From Breoghania sp. (GTDB taxonomy: Bacteria; Pseudomonadota; Alphaproteobacteria; Rhizobiales; Stappiaceae), in contig NZ_JASJAV010000001.1 of NCBI RefSeq assembly GCF_030066895.1, positions 1 through 64,000 of the forward strand: a DNA stretch of 64,000 nucleotides, given 5' to 3'. Positions 36,923 through 47,265 of the stretch are shown here, in pieces. The notes beneath the pieces were generated by a model. That model saw only the letters and a program-made list of their open reading frames with translations, searched no databases and had not been told where the DNA came from. The translations under genes and the position numbers were made by a program. Each line of letters starts with the position of its first letter. Position 1 is the stretch's first letter.

Positions 36923-38767
36923 CGAGCGTTCCTCTCCTGCTGCGCCAGCGTTTCTATCGTTCGGATCAGGGCTTCCACGGCCGTACCCATGTCTTCGCCG
37001 GTCGCGTGTTCCAGAAGATTGTGACTTATCCCGGCGCGGCAGCGAACAAAAATCATACCGATATCGGTTAATTTCGCCATGGCCTGCCCGTCGTGTCCCG
37101 CACCAGACATGAGTCGGAGCGGCTTCACGCCCATTCCGGAAATTGCCTGTTCCATGGCAGCTTGAAGGGGATCTGCGCAAGGGGCCGTAGCGGCATCATG
37201 AAAGCGATCCATGCCGACGACGCAGCCCCACCGCGCCCCGATGGCGCGCGCTTTCGTTCGGATCGTGTCGATGGCGGAGGCCCGCGCCTCGTCATTGGCC
37301 GCACGCACATCGAGCGTCATGCGCACCTCGCCCGGAATAACGTTGATCGCTCCGGGAAGAGCGGAAATCTCGCTAACCGTCGCAACCAGATTGTCCCGCT
37401 TGCCAGCGCGCGCGACCTCCTCGATCGCCAGAACGAGCTCGCTCACGGCCGCCAGCGCATCGTGGCGCAATCCCATCGGCACCGTCCCGGCATGCCCGGC
37501 CTCACCGCGCACCGACAACCGGAACCGGCTCGCCCCGGCAATCGCCGTCACGATACCGACCGGCAGGTTCTCCTTCTCCAGAACGGGACCCTGCTCGATA
37601 TGAACTTCCAGATAACCGAGAACTTCCTTCGGATCGTAGGCGGCACCGCCGGCGACATTGGGGTCGCACTCGAATTCCTTCAATGCCTCGCGCACCGTGA
37701 CGCCCTCGCCGTCCGCCGCCTGAAGCGCGCGCCAATCCAGATGACTAGCAGCGGTCGACGAGGCCAGCAAGGTGATCGGAAAGCGTACGCCCTCCTCGTC
37801 GCCGAAGGCCAGAACCTCGATACCGAAGGGTAGTTCCGCCCCGCGTTCCTTGAGCCCCTGCGCCGCCAGAATGCCCGCAACGACACCGAGATTGCCGTCA
37901 AAACGCCCAACGTCGTGCACCGTGTCGATATGCGATCCGATCAACAGGAGCTTGCCGTGTCCGGCGACATTGGGCGGAAGATATCCACGCACTGTCCCCA
38001 GGTTGTCCTCAGAGACTTTCAACCCCGCCTGCCGCATCCAGGCGACGACATCATCGGCCGCAACCCCGTGTTCGCGCGACAGATAGAGGCGCGTGACCTT
38101 GCCTTCTTCACTGGTGTGACGCGCCAGCGCATCGATCATCTCTTGCGCGCGTTCGCCGAACCGCCCGTCCACAGCGTTGTCCTTTGTCTTGTCCACAGGC
38201 TTTGCGTCGGGTTTTCCCGGCTTGTCCACAAACCCGTACACAGTTACCCGTTCCTCAAACCGGAACCGCAGGATGCGGGCAATCTGGGTGAGTGCGGTGG
38301 CGAATCCGATATCCGGATCGTTCTGGATCCGGCGCTCGAACGCGGCGAGAATCTGGTGTTTCGTGGCACCCTTGACCGCGAGAATGAACAGAAAGCCGAA
38401 GCGTACCTTGTAGGCTTCGTTCAACCGTTCAAACCGGGCGAACTCATCGGCATCGAGCGTGTCGAGCCCGGCGCCTGCTTGCTCGCGGCGCGACTCGTCG
38501 GCCACCTTCCCCGCCAGTGTCGCCTTTCCCGCAAGATCCGGATGGGGCGCGGATCAGCTTCAGTTGCCGCTCGCGCGAAAACGACCGCATCGCCGCTTCG
38601 AAACCGGCCACCATGCTGGGAATGTCGGAAAATGGGCGGAGTTCCGCCGCGGCTTCCGCGACCCAGGGAGAATGTTCAGCCACATCCCCGAAATGACGAA
38701 CGAAATCCGCCGCGGTCATTCGATTGACCGCGGCGAGGCTTAGCGGAAACTCAGGTCGGTCTGACAT
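36919..38767 (-). pseudogene. Fused OHCU decarboxylase (UraD) and allantoate amidohydrolase, one frameshift
   Basis: N-terminal UraD domain (about 1-165): MSDRPEFPLSLAAVNRMTAA and the HPDLAGK motif, which appears only after one C of a C4 run near 38553 is removed, then FILAVKGATKHQILAAFERR. A Lys/Pro/Asp linker (VDKPGKPDAKPVDKTKDN) leads to an M20-type allantoate amidohydrolase: LLIGSHIDTVHDVGRFDGNL, VLAFGDEEGVRFPITLLASS, HIEQGPVLEKENLPVGIVTA, MSGAGHDGQAMAKL. The fusion would couple two steps of urate breakdown. The second domain is complete. VRFGFLFIL has Leu for a conserved Pro. Ends TGA. Confidence 0.85.
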
Positions 38768-38785
38768 CGTATGCGTTGCTCACGC

Positions 38786-39967
38786 CTATTTCTGCTGCGC
38801 AATCCAGGTGCCCAGCTCCTACCGCACCTCCTTCGTCATGCCCGTCTCGTTGCCGAGCGGCATGGCGTCGGAGTAGACCGCCATCGCCAAAATCTGCTGC
38901 GACCAGCGGTGCAGCTCCTCGATTGTTTCCAGTTGCACACCATTGGGCGGTTCTGCAAACAATTCATTGGTCGGTGTGGCAGAATAGCAGGCAACGCAAT
39001 GCTTGTGCGTGAGCCCCAGCACGACCTGATCGGAGATCTTCGTGCCGTCCGTCTCGATCGGTGCAGGCGCCGTAATGACGATGGCAACCGCAAGCCCCGC
39101 AGCCGCGCTCAGCAGCGTACAGACGATCTTGGAAAGCGGATCGCCCGCCTCGTGGCGGTTGAAGAAATTGCGCACCATCACGCCGATCACCAGGATCAGC
39201 GCCACCAGCAGCCAAGCATGGGGATGGTTGGTGAGCATCGGATAATGGTTCGACACCATCATCACCAGCACCGGCAGCGTCAGGTAGTTGTTGTGGACCA
39301 AACGCTGTTTGCCCTTCGCACCGAGCGAGGGATCGGGATCGCGCCCCGCCATCAGAGCTGCCGCGATCTTCTTCTGGTTCGGAATGATCACGCCGAAGAC
39401 GTTGACGGCCATGATCGTGCCGATGAAGGCACCCACGTGGCTGAGCGCGCCGCGCCCGGAATAGATATGCGTGTAGCCGTAGGCCGCGATCAGAATCAGC
39501 GCGAAGACGCAGGCCGCCAGCAACGGCATGTTGTGGCCGGCCACCGACTTGCACAGGCCGTCATAGACGAACCAGCCACCGACGAGCGAGGCAACCGACA
39601 GCACGATCGCTTCGCCGGGCGTCATCACCAGAATGTTCGCATCGATCAGGTAGCTCGTCGCCTTGAAGTAGTACTGCACCATCATCAGGCCGAAGCCGGT
39701 GACCCAGGTGAGATAGGCCTCCCACGTGTACCAGATCAGATCGTCCGGCAGTTCCTTCGGCGCAACGGAGTATTTCTCGACATGATAGAAGCCGCCGCCA
39801 TGCACTTCCCAGGCGGTTCCCATCACGCCTTCAGGCATCTTTTCCCGTTTTCTCAACGCCAGATCGAGGGCGATGAAATAGAAGGATTTTCCGATCCAGC
39901 CGATACCGACGATCAGATGCGCCCAGCGCAGGAGGAGGTTGAGCCAATCGGCGATGAAGGCACTCAT
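38786..39967 (-). pseudogene. puuD: Membrane urate hydroxylase PuuD, in-frame TAG and lost heme ligand
   Basis: Urate oxidase of the PuuD type: eight or nine membrane helices plus a C-terminal cytochrome c domain. Starts MSAFIADWLNLLLRWAHLIV. TM text: LTWVTGFGLMMVQYYFKATS, HVGAFIGTIMAVNVFGVIIP. The heme motif should be C-x-x-C-H but reads HKHCVACYSATPT; the axial His is Tyr (plus 38984-38986). A TAG at 38819-38821 precedes ELGTWIAQQK, and the final TAG is at 38786-38788. Followed by uraD, so the urate to allantoin steps are clustered. Confidence 0.88.
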
Positions 39968-40040
39968 GGGAAGGTTTTGCTCTTGTTTGTGACACCCTTT
40001 CCCTTCGCGGACCGCATTCGTATCCACGGGGTAAAGGCGG

Positions 40041-41447
40041 TTATCCGGTTGAAACGTGAACCGGTCCGACGCCCTCGCCGGACCGGCAGGATCGGGATCC
40101 TAAGGCCGCAGAGATGTCTTTCTCTTCGGCAGGCAGGATCAGGTTGAGGACGACGGCGAGCGTTATTGCCGGCAGCAGCCCGGAGGTCAGCAGCACCTTC
40201 AGCGTTGTAGGCACGTGCTGCAGCGATTCCGGCACGCCCTGCAGGCCGAGATCGACGGAAAGCGAGATCGCCAGGATCAGCATGTTGCGCCGGTTCCAGT
40301 GCACGTCGGACAGCATGTTGATGCCCGCGGAAACGACCATGCCGAACATGACGATGACGCCGCCGGCCAGAACCGCGATCGGCATGGTGGAGATCACCGC
40401 CCCAACCTTCGGGACAAGGCCTGCCAGGATCAGGAAGATCGCGCCATAGGTGCCCACATGACGGCTCATCACGCCGGTCATCGAGACAAGGCCCACATTC
40501 TGCGAGAACGAGGTGTTGGGCAGCCCGCCGAAGATACCGGCAATTGCCGTGCCCAGACCGTCGGCCATGGTGCCGCCGCCGATTTCCTTGTCGCTCGCCT
40601 CACGTCCCGCACCGCCCTTGGTGATGCCGGAGATATCGCCGACCGTCTCAATCGCGGAGACGATCGCCATTAGGCACATGCCGACAACGGCCGTGATGTT
40701 GAACTCAAAGCCGTAGGCAAAGGGCTGGGGCAGCGCAAACCACGCCGCCTGTCCCGACGCGGGCAAACGACACCATCCCGAAGGTCAGCGCCACCAGATA
40801 ACCGGCAAGCAGGCCGATCAGCACGCCCGCCGTCGACACCATGCCCTTGCCGAAGAACTTGGCAGCCAGCGTCACCAGAATGACGACTATGGCGAGGCCC
40901 CAGTGCTGGAAGGTGCCAATTCGGGCTTGCCCATCAGCGGCACGCCGCCCGTGGCATACTGGATGCCGACCGGAATGAGCACCAGACCGATGGAAATGAC
41001 CACGATGCCCGTGACCAGCGGCGGCAGGGCGCTAAGGAAACGTCCGATCACCGTGCCGATGAAGGAGTGGAAGATGCCGCCGATGACGACTCCGCCGAAG
41101 AGCGCGGCCATGCCCACGGTCTTCACCACCGGGATCATGACGGGAATGAAGGCGAAGCTGGTGCCCTGCACCACCGGCAGCTTCGCGCCGACCGGCCCGA
41201 TGCTGATCGTCTGGATCAGGGTTGCGATGCCGGAAAAGACCATCGCCATCAGCACCAGATAGACCATGTCCGGCGAACCGAAGACATAGCCTGCGGCCAG
41301 CGAAATAATGATCGACGGCGTGAAGTTGCTGACGAACATCGCCAGCACGTGCTGAATGCCGAGCGGCACCGCCTTTTCGATGGACGGCGTCCAGTTCGGA
41401 TCGCGCATTTGTTCCGGCGTAACGCCGAGATGTTGAGCCTCTGACAT
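40041..41447 (-). pseudogene. Uracil-xanthine permease family transporter, two frameshifts
   Basis: NCS2-type purine importer with about 12 helices. MSEAQHLGVTPEQMRDPNWT, then IEKAVPLGIQHVLAMFVSNF and PVVQGTSFAFIPVMIPVVKT (QGTSFAF motif). A base is lost near 40918 (GKPEF-GTFQHWG) and one gained near 40764 (GMVS-LPASGQAAWFALPQ). The C-half contains SAIETVGDISGITKGGAGRE and GGLPNTSFSQNVGLVSMTGV, the NCS2 signature. Ends TAA at 40041-40043; the last 20 residues look unconserved, so an earlier stop may have been lost. Confidence 0.85.
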
Positions 41448-41782
41448 TCTGTTTATTCCCCAGGAAGATGTGACCGGTTCCGCACATCGATCTTTGCGCC
41501 GATGTGACGGACATCTTGTGCAGTTCGACCTCTCGGGCCGCAGTCGGTTAGTTCTCGGAAGCCTCCCAACGTCCTCCGGAGAGAACGAAAAACGCTACAT
41601 ACGTGTCCTCTCTCCCCATGGGAGAGGTGAACGGAACTCGCTTGTCTTCTCCACGGAGAAGGAAGCGGCTTCTGACGTCCCGGATCAACCCGGTATTCTC
41701 CCGACCGGGCCGAAGTCCGGTCGGGATCGTGTTCAACGCCCGCGTTTTCCTCAATCGCCGGCGGACAAGGGCTTGCCCCGCA
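41448..41782. other. Intergenic region between the permease and BMP genes
   Basis: 335 bases without a gene. Contains the short inverted repeat CTCTCCCCATGGGAGAG near 41609 and no clear terminator. Probably holds the promoter of the permease-puuD-uraD part of the cluster. Confidence 0.5.
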
Positions 41783-42847
41783 TTACTGCGGCAGCTTGTC
41801 GTCGACGCCCTTGATGTAGAAGTTCATGCCGAGCAGCGTGCCGTCGTCGGCCACTTCGCCGTCCTTCAGCCACTCCGAACCGTCCTGCTTCATGATCGGG
41901 CCGGTGAAGGGATGCAGCTCGCCGGCCTTGATCTTGGCTTCGGTCGCTTCGGCCATCGCCTTGGCGTCGTCCGGCATGTTGGTGAAGGGCGCCAGGTGCA
42001 CCATTTCCTTGTCGAAACCGCCCCAGGTGTCTTCCGACTTCCAGGTGCCGTCGAGAACAGCCTTGGCGTGGGAGATGTAATAGTCACCCCAGTTGTCGAC
42101 GATGGCGGTGAGCTGGGCCTTCGGGCCGAACTTGATCATGTCGGAGGCCTGACCGAAGGCGTGGATGCCACGCTCCTCGGCAACCTGCATAGCGGCGAGG
42201 CTGTCCGTGTGCTGGGCGATGATGTCGACGCCCTGGCCGATCAGCGCCTTGGCGGCGTCGACTTCCTTGCCCGGGTCGAACCAGGAGTTGACCCAGATCA
42301 CCTTGACCTTGAAGTCCGGGTTGATCGACTGCGCACCCAGCATGAAGGAGTTGATGCCGCGCACCACTTCCGGGATCGGCACGGAGGCGATGTAGCCGGC
42401 GGTGCCAGTCTTGGACATCTTCGCCGCGATATGATCGATCACCTAACGCCCTTCATAGAAGCGCAAGGAATAGGTGGAGACGTTGTCCGCCCGCTTGTAG
42501 CCGGTGGCATGCTCGAACTTCACATCCGGGAACTTCTTGGCGACCCTGATGGTCGGATCCATGTAGCCGAAGGACGTGGTGAAGATCAGCTTGTTGCCCG
42601 CACGCGCCAGACGCTCGATGGAACGCTCGGCATCAGGACCTTCCGGCAAGCTCTCCAGGTAGGTCGTCTCGACCTTGTCACCGAGCGTCTTCTCGATTGC
42701 CTTGCGGCCCTGGTCGTGCTGGTAGGATCAGCCGAAATCACCGGTCGGGCTGATATAAATGAACCCGATCTTCAACGGCTCCGCCTGAGCGGCGCCGGTC
42801 GCAAGGCCCAGGGCCAATGCGGCTGCGGCTAAAAGCTTGCTCTTCAT
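41783..42847 (-). pseudogene. BMP-family ABC transporter substrate-binding protein, in-frame TGA and TAG
   Basis: Periplasmic binding protein of the basic-membrane-protein (nucleoside/purine) type. Signal peptide MKSKLLAAAALALGLATGAA-QA. TGA 42728-42730 in SPTGDFG-*-SYQHDQGRKA is at a Trp site. TAG 42443-42445 in RFYEGR-*-VIDHIAAKMS is probably a Tyr site. The remainder is clean: NKLIFTTSFGYMDPTIRVAK, IWVNSWFDPGKEVDAAKALI, VDIIAQHTDSLAAMQVAEER. Ends TAA after DDKLPQ. About 354 residues. Likely feeds purines to Xdh. Confidence 0.88.
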
Positions 42848-42904
42848 AATCATGTTCCCTTTGGATTTGAGGGTTCAGTGGGCGCCCGTGCCGGGCCATC
42901 TTTA

Positions 42905-43812
42905 CTATCGTTCCGGCACGAAGGACTTTCCGAGCACCGCCGGTGTGTTGATCAACGACAGCCGACGATTGCTCGAAATCAGGACAAGAACGATGATCGT
43001 CGCGATATACGGCAGCGACGACAGAAACTGCGACCGGATGCCGACCCCGGCCGCCTGCAGTTGAAGCTGGGAAATCCAGATCGCACCGAACAGATAAGCC
43101 CCGATCACCACCCACCACGGCCGCCACGAGCCGAAGACCATCAGCGCAAGCGCGATCCAGCCGCGCCCCGCCGGTCATGTTCTCCACCCATTGCGGCGTG
43201 TAGGCGAGGCTGAGATAGGCGCCTGCCAACCCCGAACAGACACCGCCGAACAGGATCGCCATATGGCGAAGCCGCACGACGGGAATGCCCAGCGCATGCG
43301 CGGAATCGTGATTGTCGCCGACCGCGCGCAACTTAAGCCCAGCGCGAGAGACGAACAGGAACCACGCAACCGCGATCACCAGAATGAAAGACACATAGAC
43401 CAGCGGGTCCTGCCCGAAGAAGGGAATGTCACTGAGGCCCGAAATGTGAAACGCGGGTAGCTTGACGCCCGGCTGACCGACGAGGCCTTTGCCGATCATG
43501 CCGGAAAGCCCGAGCCCCAGAAGCGTCAACGCCAAACCGGACGCGACCTGATTGGCCACAAGCGTCTTCGTCACGAAGGCAAAGAGCAGCGACATCGCCA
43601 TTCCGGCCACAACCGCGAACACGACGCCGACATAGGGACTGCCGGTCCATTGCGCTCCGACAAAGCCCATCACCGCGCCCATCACCAATCATGCCTTCGA
43701 CGCCGAGATTAAGGACGACGGACCGTTCCACGACAAGCTCGCCGATCGCAGCCAGCAGAAGCGGCGTGGAGGCGGTGATGACGGTGAGGAGGATAGCTTC
43801 GAACATGCTCAT
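42905..43812 (-). pseudogene. BMP-type ABC transporter permease (second subunit), two frameshifts
   Basis: MSMFEAILLTVITASTPLLL, ELVVERSVVLNLGVEGM, then an extra T near 43690 shifts the frame to MGAVMGFVGAQWTGSPYVGV. Helices follow, with SGLALTLLGLGLSGMIGKGL and LRAVGDNHDSAHALGIPVVR (the permease EAA-like loop). A G4 run near 43171 is one too long; RGWIALALMVFGSWRPWWVV follows. Ends TAG 42905-42907 (LGKSFVPER). The ATG overlaps the other permease (ATGA). Confidence 0.85.
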
Positions 43813-44849
43813 ACCGCTTCCTCCTCCGGTACGAGATTGTCTTTCGGCTCAGGCTCCTTGCGCTCCTTCGAGATAGTGATCCGGTAGAGGATCAGCGTGT
43901 TGCAGGCGAGCACGAAGAACAAAAGCATGCCCTGGAAGACGCGGGCGACCTTGTCCGAAATTCCCATCGTCACCTGCGCCGACTCCCCTCCCAGATAGGT
44001 CAAAGCGAGCATCAGCCCTGCAACGAGGATGCCAAGCGGGTTGAGGCGCCCAAGAAAGGCGACAATGATTGCGGTAAAGTCATACCCCGGCGAAATCGTC
44101 GGCTGAAGCTGCTGGATCGTGCCGGAAACGGTGGAAATACCGACCAGACCGGAGAAAGCGCCGGACAGCAGGAAGCCGAAATAGACCATCTTCTTGCGCG
44201 AAAAACCGGCAAACGCCCCTGCCCACTCCGCCTGTTCCAGCACCTTGACCTCGAAACCCTTCAACGTACCGCCGAGAAGGATCGCCATGACGATCACGGC
44301 GACGAGGGCAAAGACCGCGCCCCAGTGCATCGCGCCGTTGTTGATCATTGGGTGCAGGATCGCGGCCTCCGAGAAATCGCGGCTTTCGGGGAAATTATAT
44401 CCGCCGGGATCGCGCCACGGCCCCCGCACCAGCCAGTCGAGGAAATAGCCCGCGACATAGAACGCACCGCCGATCATGCCCATCGCCATCATGGCGGGCA
44501 GCACCATCCAGCTGTCCCACTGCCAGAAATAGATCGGAATGATGGAGTCGAAGATCGCCCCCATCGTGTACTGGCCTTCGGCGCCGATGTTCCACGTGTT
44601 CAACAGGAACGCGACCGACAGGTCCACCGCGATGAGCACCGGCGCCGTCGCCTTGGCGACCAGTTCCTCCAGCGACCAGGCAGCCGTCAGCGGATCGATG
44701 AAATAATAGTAGAGCGCCTTGAGCGGGTCGTAGCCCAGAAACGCAAACAGGACAGCGCCGAAAATGACGGTCAGCGCGATCGCGATCAGCGGCGAGGCGA
44801 TTGCCATCGCCCGGGAACGCTCCGTACGCTTCCTCAACTCAAGCCGCAT
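43809..44849 (-). CDS. BMP-type ABC transporter permease (first subunit), probable internal deletion
   Basis: MRLELRKRTERSRAMAIASP, helices with NTWNIGAEGQYTMGAIFDSI, VRGPWRDPGGYNFPESRDFS, GYDFTAIIVAFLGRLNPLGI. Frame open throughout to TGA, 346 residues. After MMAMGMIGGAFYVAG the segment that usually follows (about 25 residues with a TRFxxNEILxSLM-type motif) is missing in frame near 44470, so one membrane helix may be incomplete. It starts inside the ATPase gene (11-base overlap). Confidence 0.82.
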   Translation of the reverse strand: MRLELRKRTERSRAMAIASPLIAIALTVIFGAVLFAFLGYDPLKALYYYFIDPLTAAWSLEELVAKATAPVLIAVDLSVAFLLNTWNIGAEGQYTMGAIFDSIIPIYFWQWDSWMVLPAMMAMGMIGGAFYVAGYFLDWLVRGPWRDPGGYNFPESRDFSEAAILHPMINNGAMHWGAVFALVAVIVMAILLGGTLKGFEVKVLEQAEWAGAFAGFSRKKMVYFGFLLSGAFSGLVGISTVSGTIQQLQPTISPGYDFTAIIVAFLGRLNPLGILVAGLMLALTYLGGESAQVTMGISDKVARVFQGMLLFFVLACNTLILYRITISKERKEPEPKDNLVPEEEAV

Positions 44850-46429
44850 CGATCTGTTCCCCTGTCGCCGCTTCCGGCGCTTCTTCCGCTTCGCGCTCAC
44901 CCGCCCCGCCCATCAGCAGACCGATGCGTTCGCGCGTCATGGTCGCCGCCGCTTCCGGCTCCGAAAGCTGGCCGCGCGAAATCACCGCGATCCGGTCCGC
45001 GATCTCGAAGATCTCGTCGAGATCCTGCGAGATCACGAGAACGGCCAAGCCAGACCGCGCCAGATCGATCAGCGCCTGACGGATCAACGCGGCCGCGCCC
45101 GTATCCACGCCCCAGGTTGGCTGGTTGACCACCAGCACGCTTGGTTCGCGATCGAGCTCACGACCGACGACGAATTTCTGAAGGTTGCCGCCCGACAGAG
45201 CGCGCGCCTCCGGGTTGTCCCGGGCTCATGCGCACGTCGAACTCGCCCTTGATGCGCTGCTCCATCGAGTGCACCGCACCGCGTGCGAGCATGAACAGGT
45301 TCACGAGCCCGTCGCGTGCCGGGTGAGAACGATATTGTCGGCAAGCCCCGGCACCGCACCGTGACCGAGCCGCTCTTCCGGCACGAAGGCGGCACCGGCA
45401 CGTCTGCGCGCCGTGATGCCGAGCCGACCGGTGGGTTTGCCGTCGATCTCCACAGCATCCGCCCGGCGCGTCGCCGTCTCGCCCGAAATCGCGTCGAAAA
45501 GCTCGCTCTGCCCGTTGCCCGCGATCCCCGCGATCGCCACGACCTCACCGCCGCGAACGGCGAGATTGACGTGGCTCGGGGGAACCGAGAACGGGTCTTT
45601 GGCGGGAAGGCTCAGATCGTTGAGGGCAAGCCGGACAGGTCCGGCCGCAGTCGTGTGGTCGACCTTCACCTGCTTGACGTCGGCGCCCACCATCATGCTG
45701 GCCAGCGAATTGGCCATTTCTTTACGCGGATCGCACGAGCCCACCACCTTGCCGTGGCGCAGGATCGTTGCGGCCCGGCACAGGAGCTTCACCTCTTTCA
45801 AGCGGTGCGAGATGTAAAGGATCGCGCAGCCTTCCGATGCCAGCCGTTCCAATGTCTTGAACAGCCCGTCGGATTCCTGCGGCGTGAGCACAGAGGTCGG
45901 CTCATCCATGATGATCAGGCGCGGTTCCTGCAACAGGCAGCGCACGATCTCGATGCGCTGGCGCTGACCGACGGAGAGATCGGCCACGCGCGCATTCGGA
46001 TCGAGCGGCAGGTCGTAATCGCGCGACACCGTCTTGATGAGATCCGACAGCACCTTCATCGACGACGCATCGTTGAGCGCCAGCGCGATGTTTTCCGCCA
46101 CCGTCAGTGCTTCAAACAGCGAGAAATGCTGGAAGACCATGCTGATGCCGAGCGCACGGGCCGCAGCCGGGCTCGAAATCGTCACCGGTTTGCCGTCCAA
46201 AGGATCTGGCCCTCGTTCGGCTCGAGCGCGCCGTAGAGGATCTTTACGAGCGTCGACTTGCCCGCGCCGTTTTCACCCAGAAGCGCGTGAATCCCCACCC
46301 CCCCGCCCGGATCGTGAAATCGATCCGATTGTTGGCGAGCAGATCGCCGAACCGCTTTGAAATTCCCCGCGCAACAAGAAGCCCGTCGCCTGTATCCGGT
46401 GGTGCCGTTTCCGGCCCTGCCTCGCTCAT
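44839..46429 (-). pseudogene. BMP-type ABC transporter ATPase (double nucleotide-binding domain), four frameshifts
   Basis: [40 protein letters not shown]; Walker [21 protein letters not shown] appears only after a frame correction near 46300. A second slip near 46200 (T3 for T4) precedes [20 protein letters not shown]. Signature SVGQRQRIEIVRCLLQEP with Walker B LIIMDEPTSVLTP. The second domain has RGGEVVAIAGIAGNGQSELF, then slips near 45318 and 45223, ALSGGNLQKFVVGRELDREP, and VLVVNQPTWGVDTG. About 515 residues after repair. Ends TGA. Confidence 0.85.
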
Positions 46430-46553
46430 CCTCTCTACCCCCACCTCAAACCCGTCCCGACGGCCCCGCGACTTACCGCCGCTTCTCGTCCGTCCTGTCT
46501 GTTATTCGTGAGTCGGTTCCTTGATGCTCCGGCCCGACCGTCTTTTCCATCTG

Positions 46554-47265
46554 TCACGATACCGCGCGTACCTGTTTTTCCCTCGGTAACCCCTTGTCCA
46601 TGCCGGCCGCGCTGTCGCGCCGCACCAGCAATTCGGCAACGCTCGCCACCGCAATCGCCGCCGGGGCGCGCGAGGTGATACCGCTTATGCCGATAGGACA
46701 GACAAGTTCCGTAATCCTGTCTTGCGATATCCCCACCTTGCGCATGTTCCGCTCGAACCGCGCTCGCTTCGTCTGACTGCCGATCAGCCCCACGTAATCG
46801 AACCGGCCGGCGGAAATCGCAACCTCGGTAATCTCCAGCATGGTCGGCTCCGAAGAGATACAGAGGTTGGCGAACCTCTCCGAACCGCTCCTCAAGCACA
46901 CCGTCGCCGGTTATCCGGGCCGCCGATCCGGTTTCCTTAGGAAGATCGGAGGAAATCGTGCGCTCCAGAGCTCTCGCACCGCCCATCTGCGCGCATGTTT
47001 CGAAAGGCCCCTGCGCCTCGTGCGCAGCCAGCGCGCACACCGCGTCCTCGTTTTCGCGCGTGAAGCGCTCCATCAGAACGACCGTGCGTCCGCCGCAGCA
47101 TTGACCGAGTTCGGGGCCGAGCGCGAAATTGCGCGTCACAACGGCAGCGCCGTCACTCTCTTCCAGCATCCGACGCGCCGCGGCAATCAGCCTGCCACTC
47201 CAGCTCGCCGCCACCGATCGTGCCGGAAAACCCGCCCGACGGATGCACCACGAGTCGCGCACCGG
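46554..47265 (-). pseudogene. xdhC: Xanthine dehydrogenase accessory protein XdhC, truncated, deleted and frameshifted
   Basis: Chaperone that sulfurates and inserts the molybdenum cofactor of Xdh. The N-terminus is missing: sequence begins in the middle of XdhC (GARLVVHPSGGFSGTIGGGE) welded to the end of XdhB. A slip follows EWQA; next IAAARRMLEESDGAAVVTRN and ALGPELGQCCGGRTVVLMER. At about 46858, LYLFGADHA joins MLEITEVAISAGRFDYVGLI in another frame; some 75 residues of the Rossmann part appear lost. The C-terminus ELVCPIGISGITSRAPAAIA is normal. Ends TGA. Confidence 0.78.
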
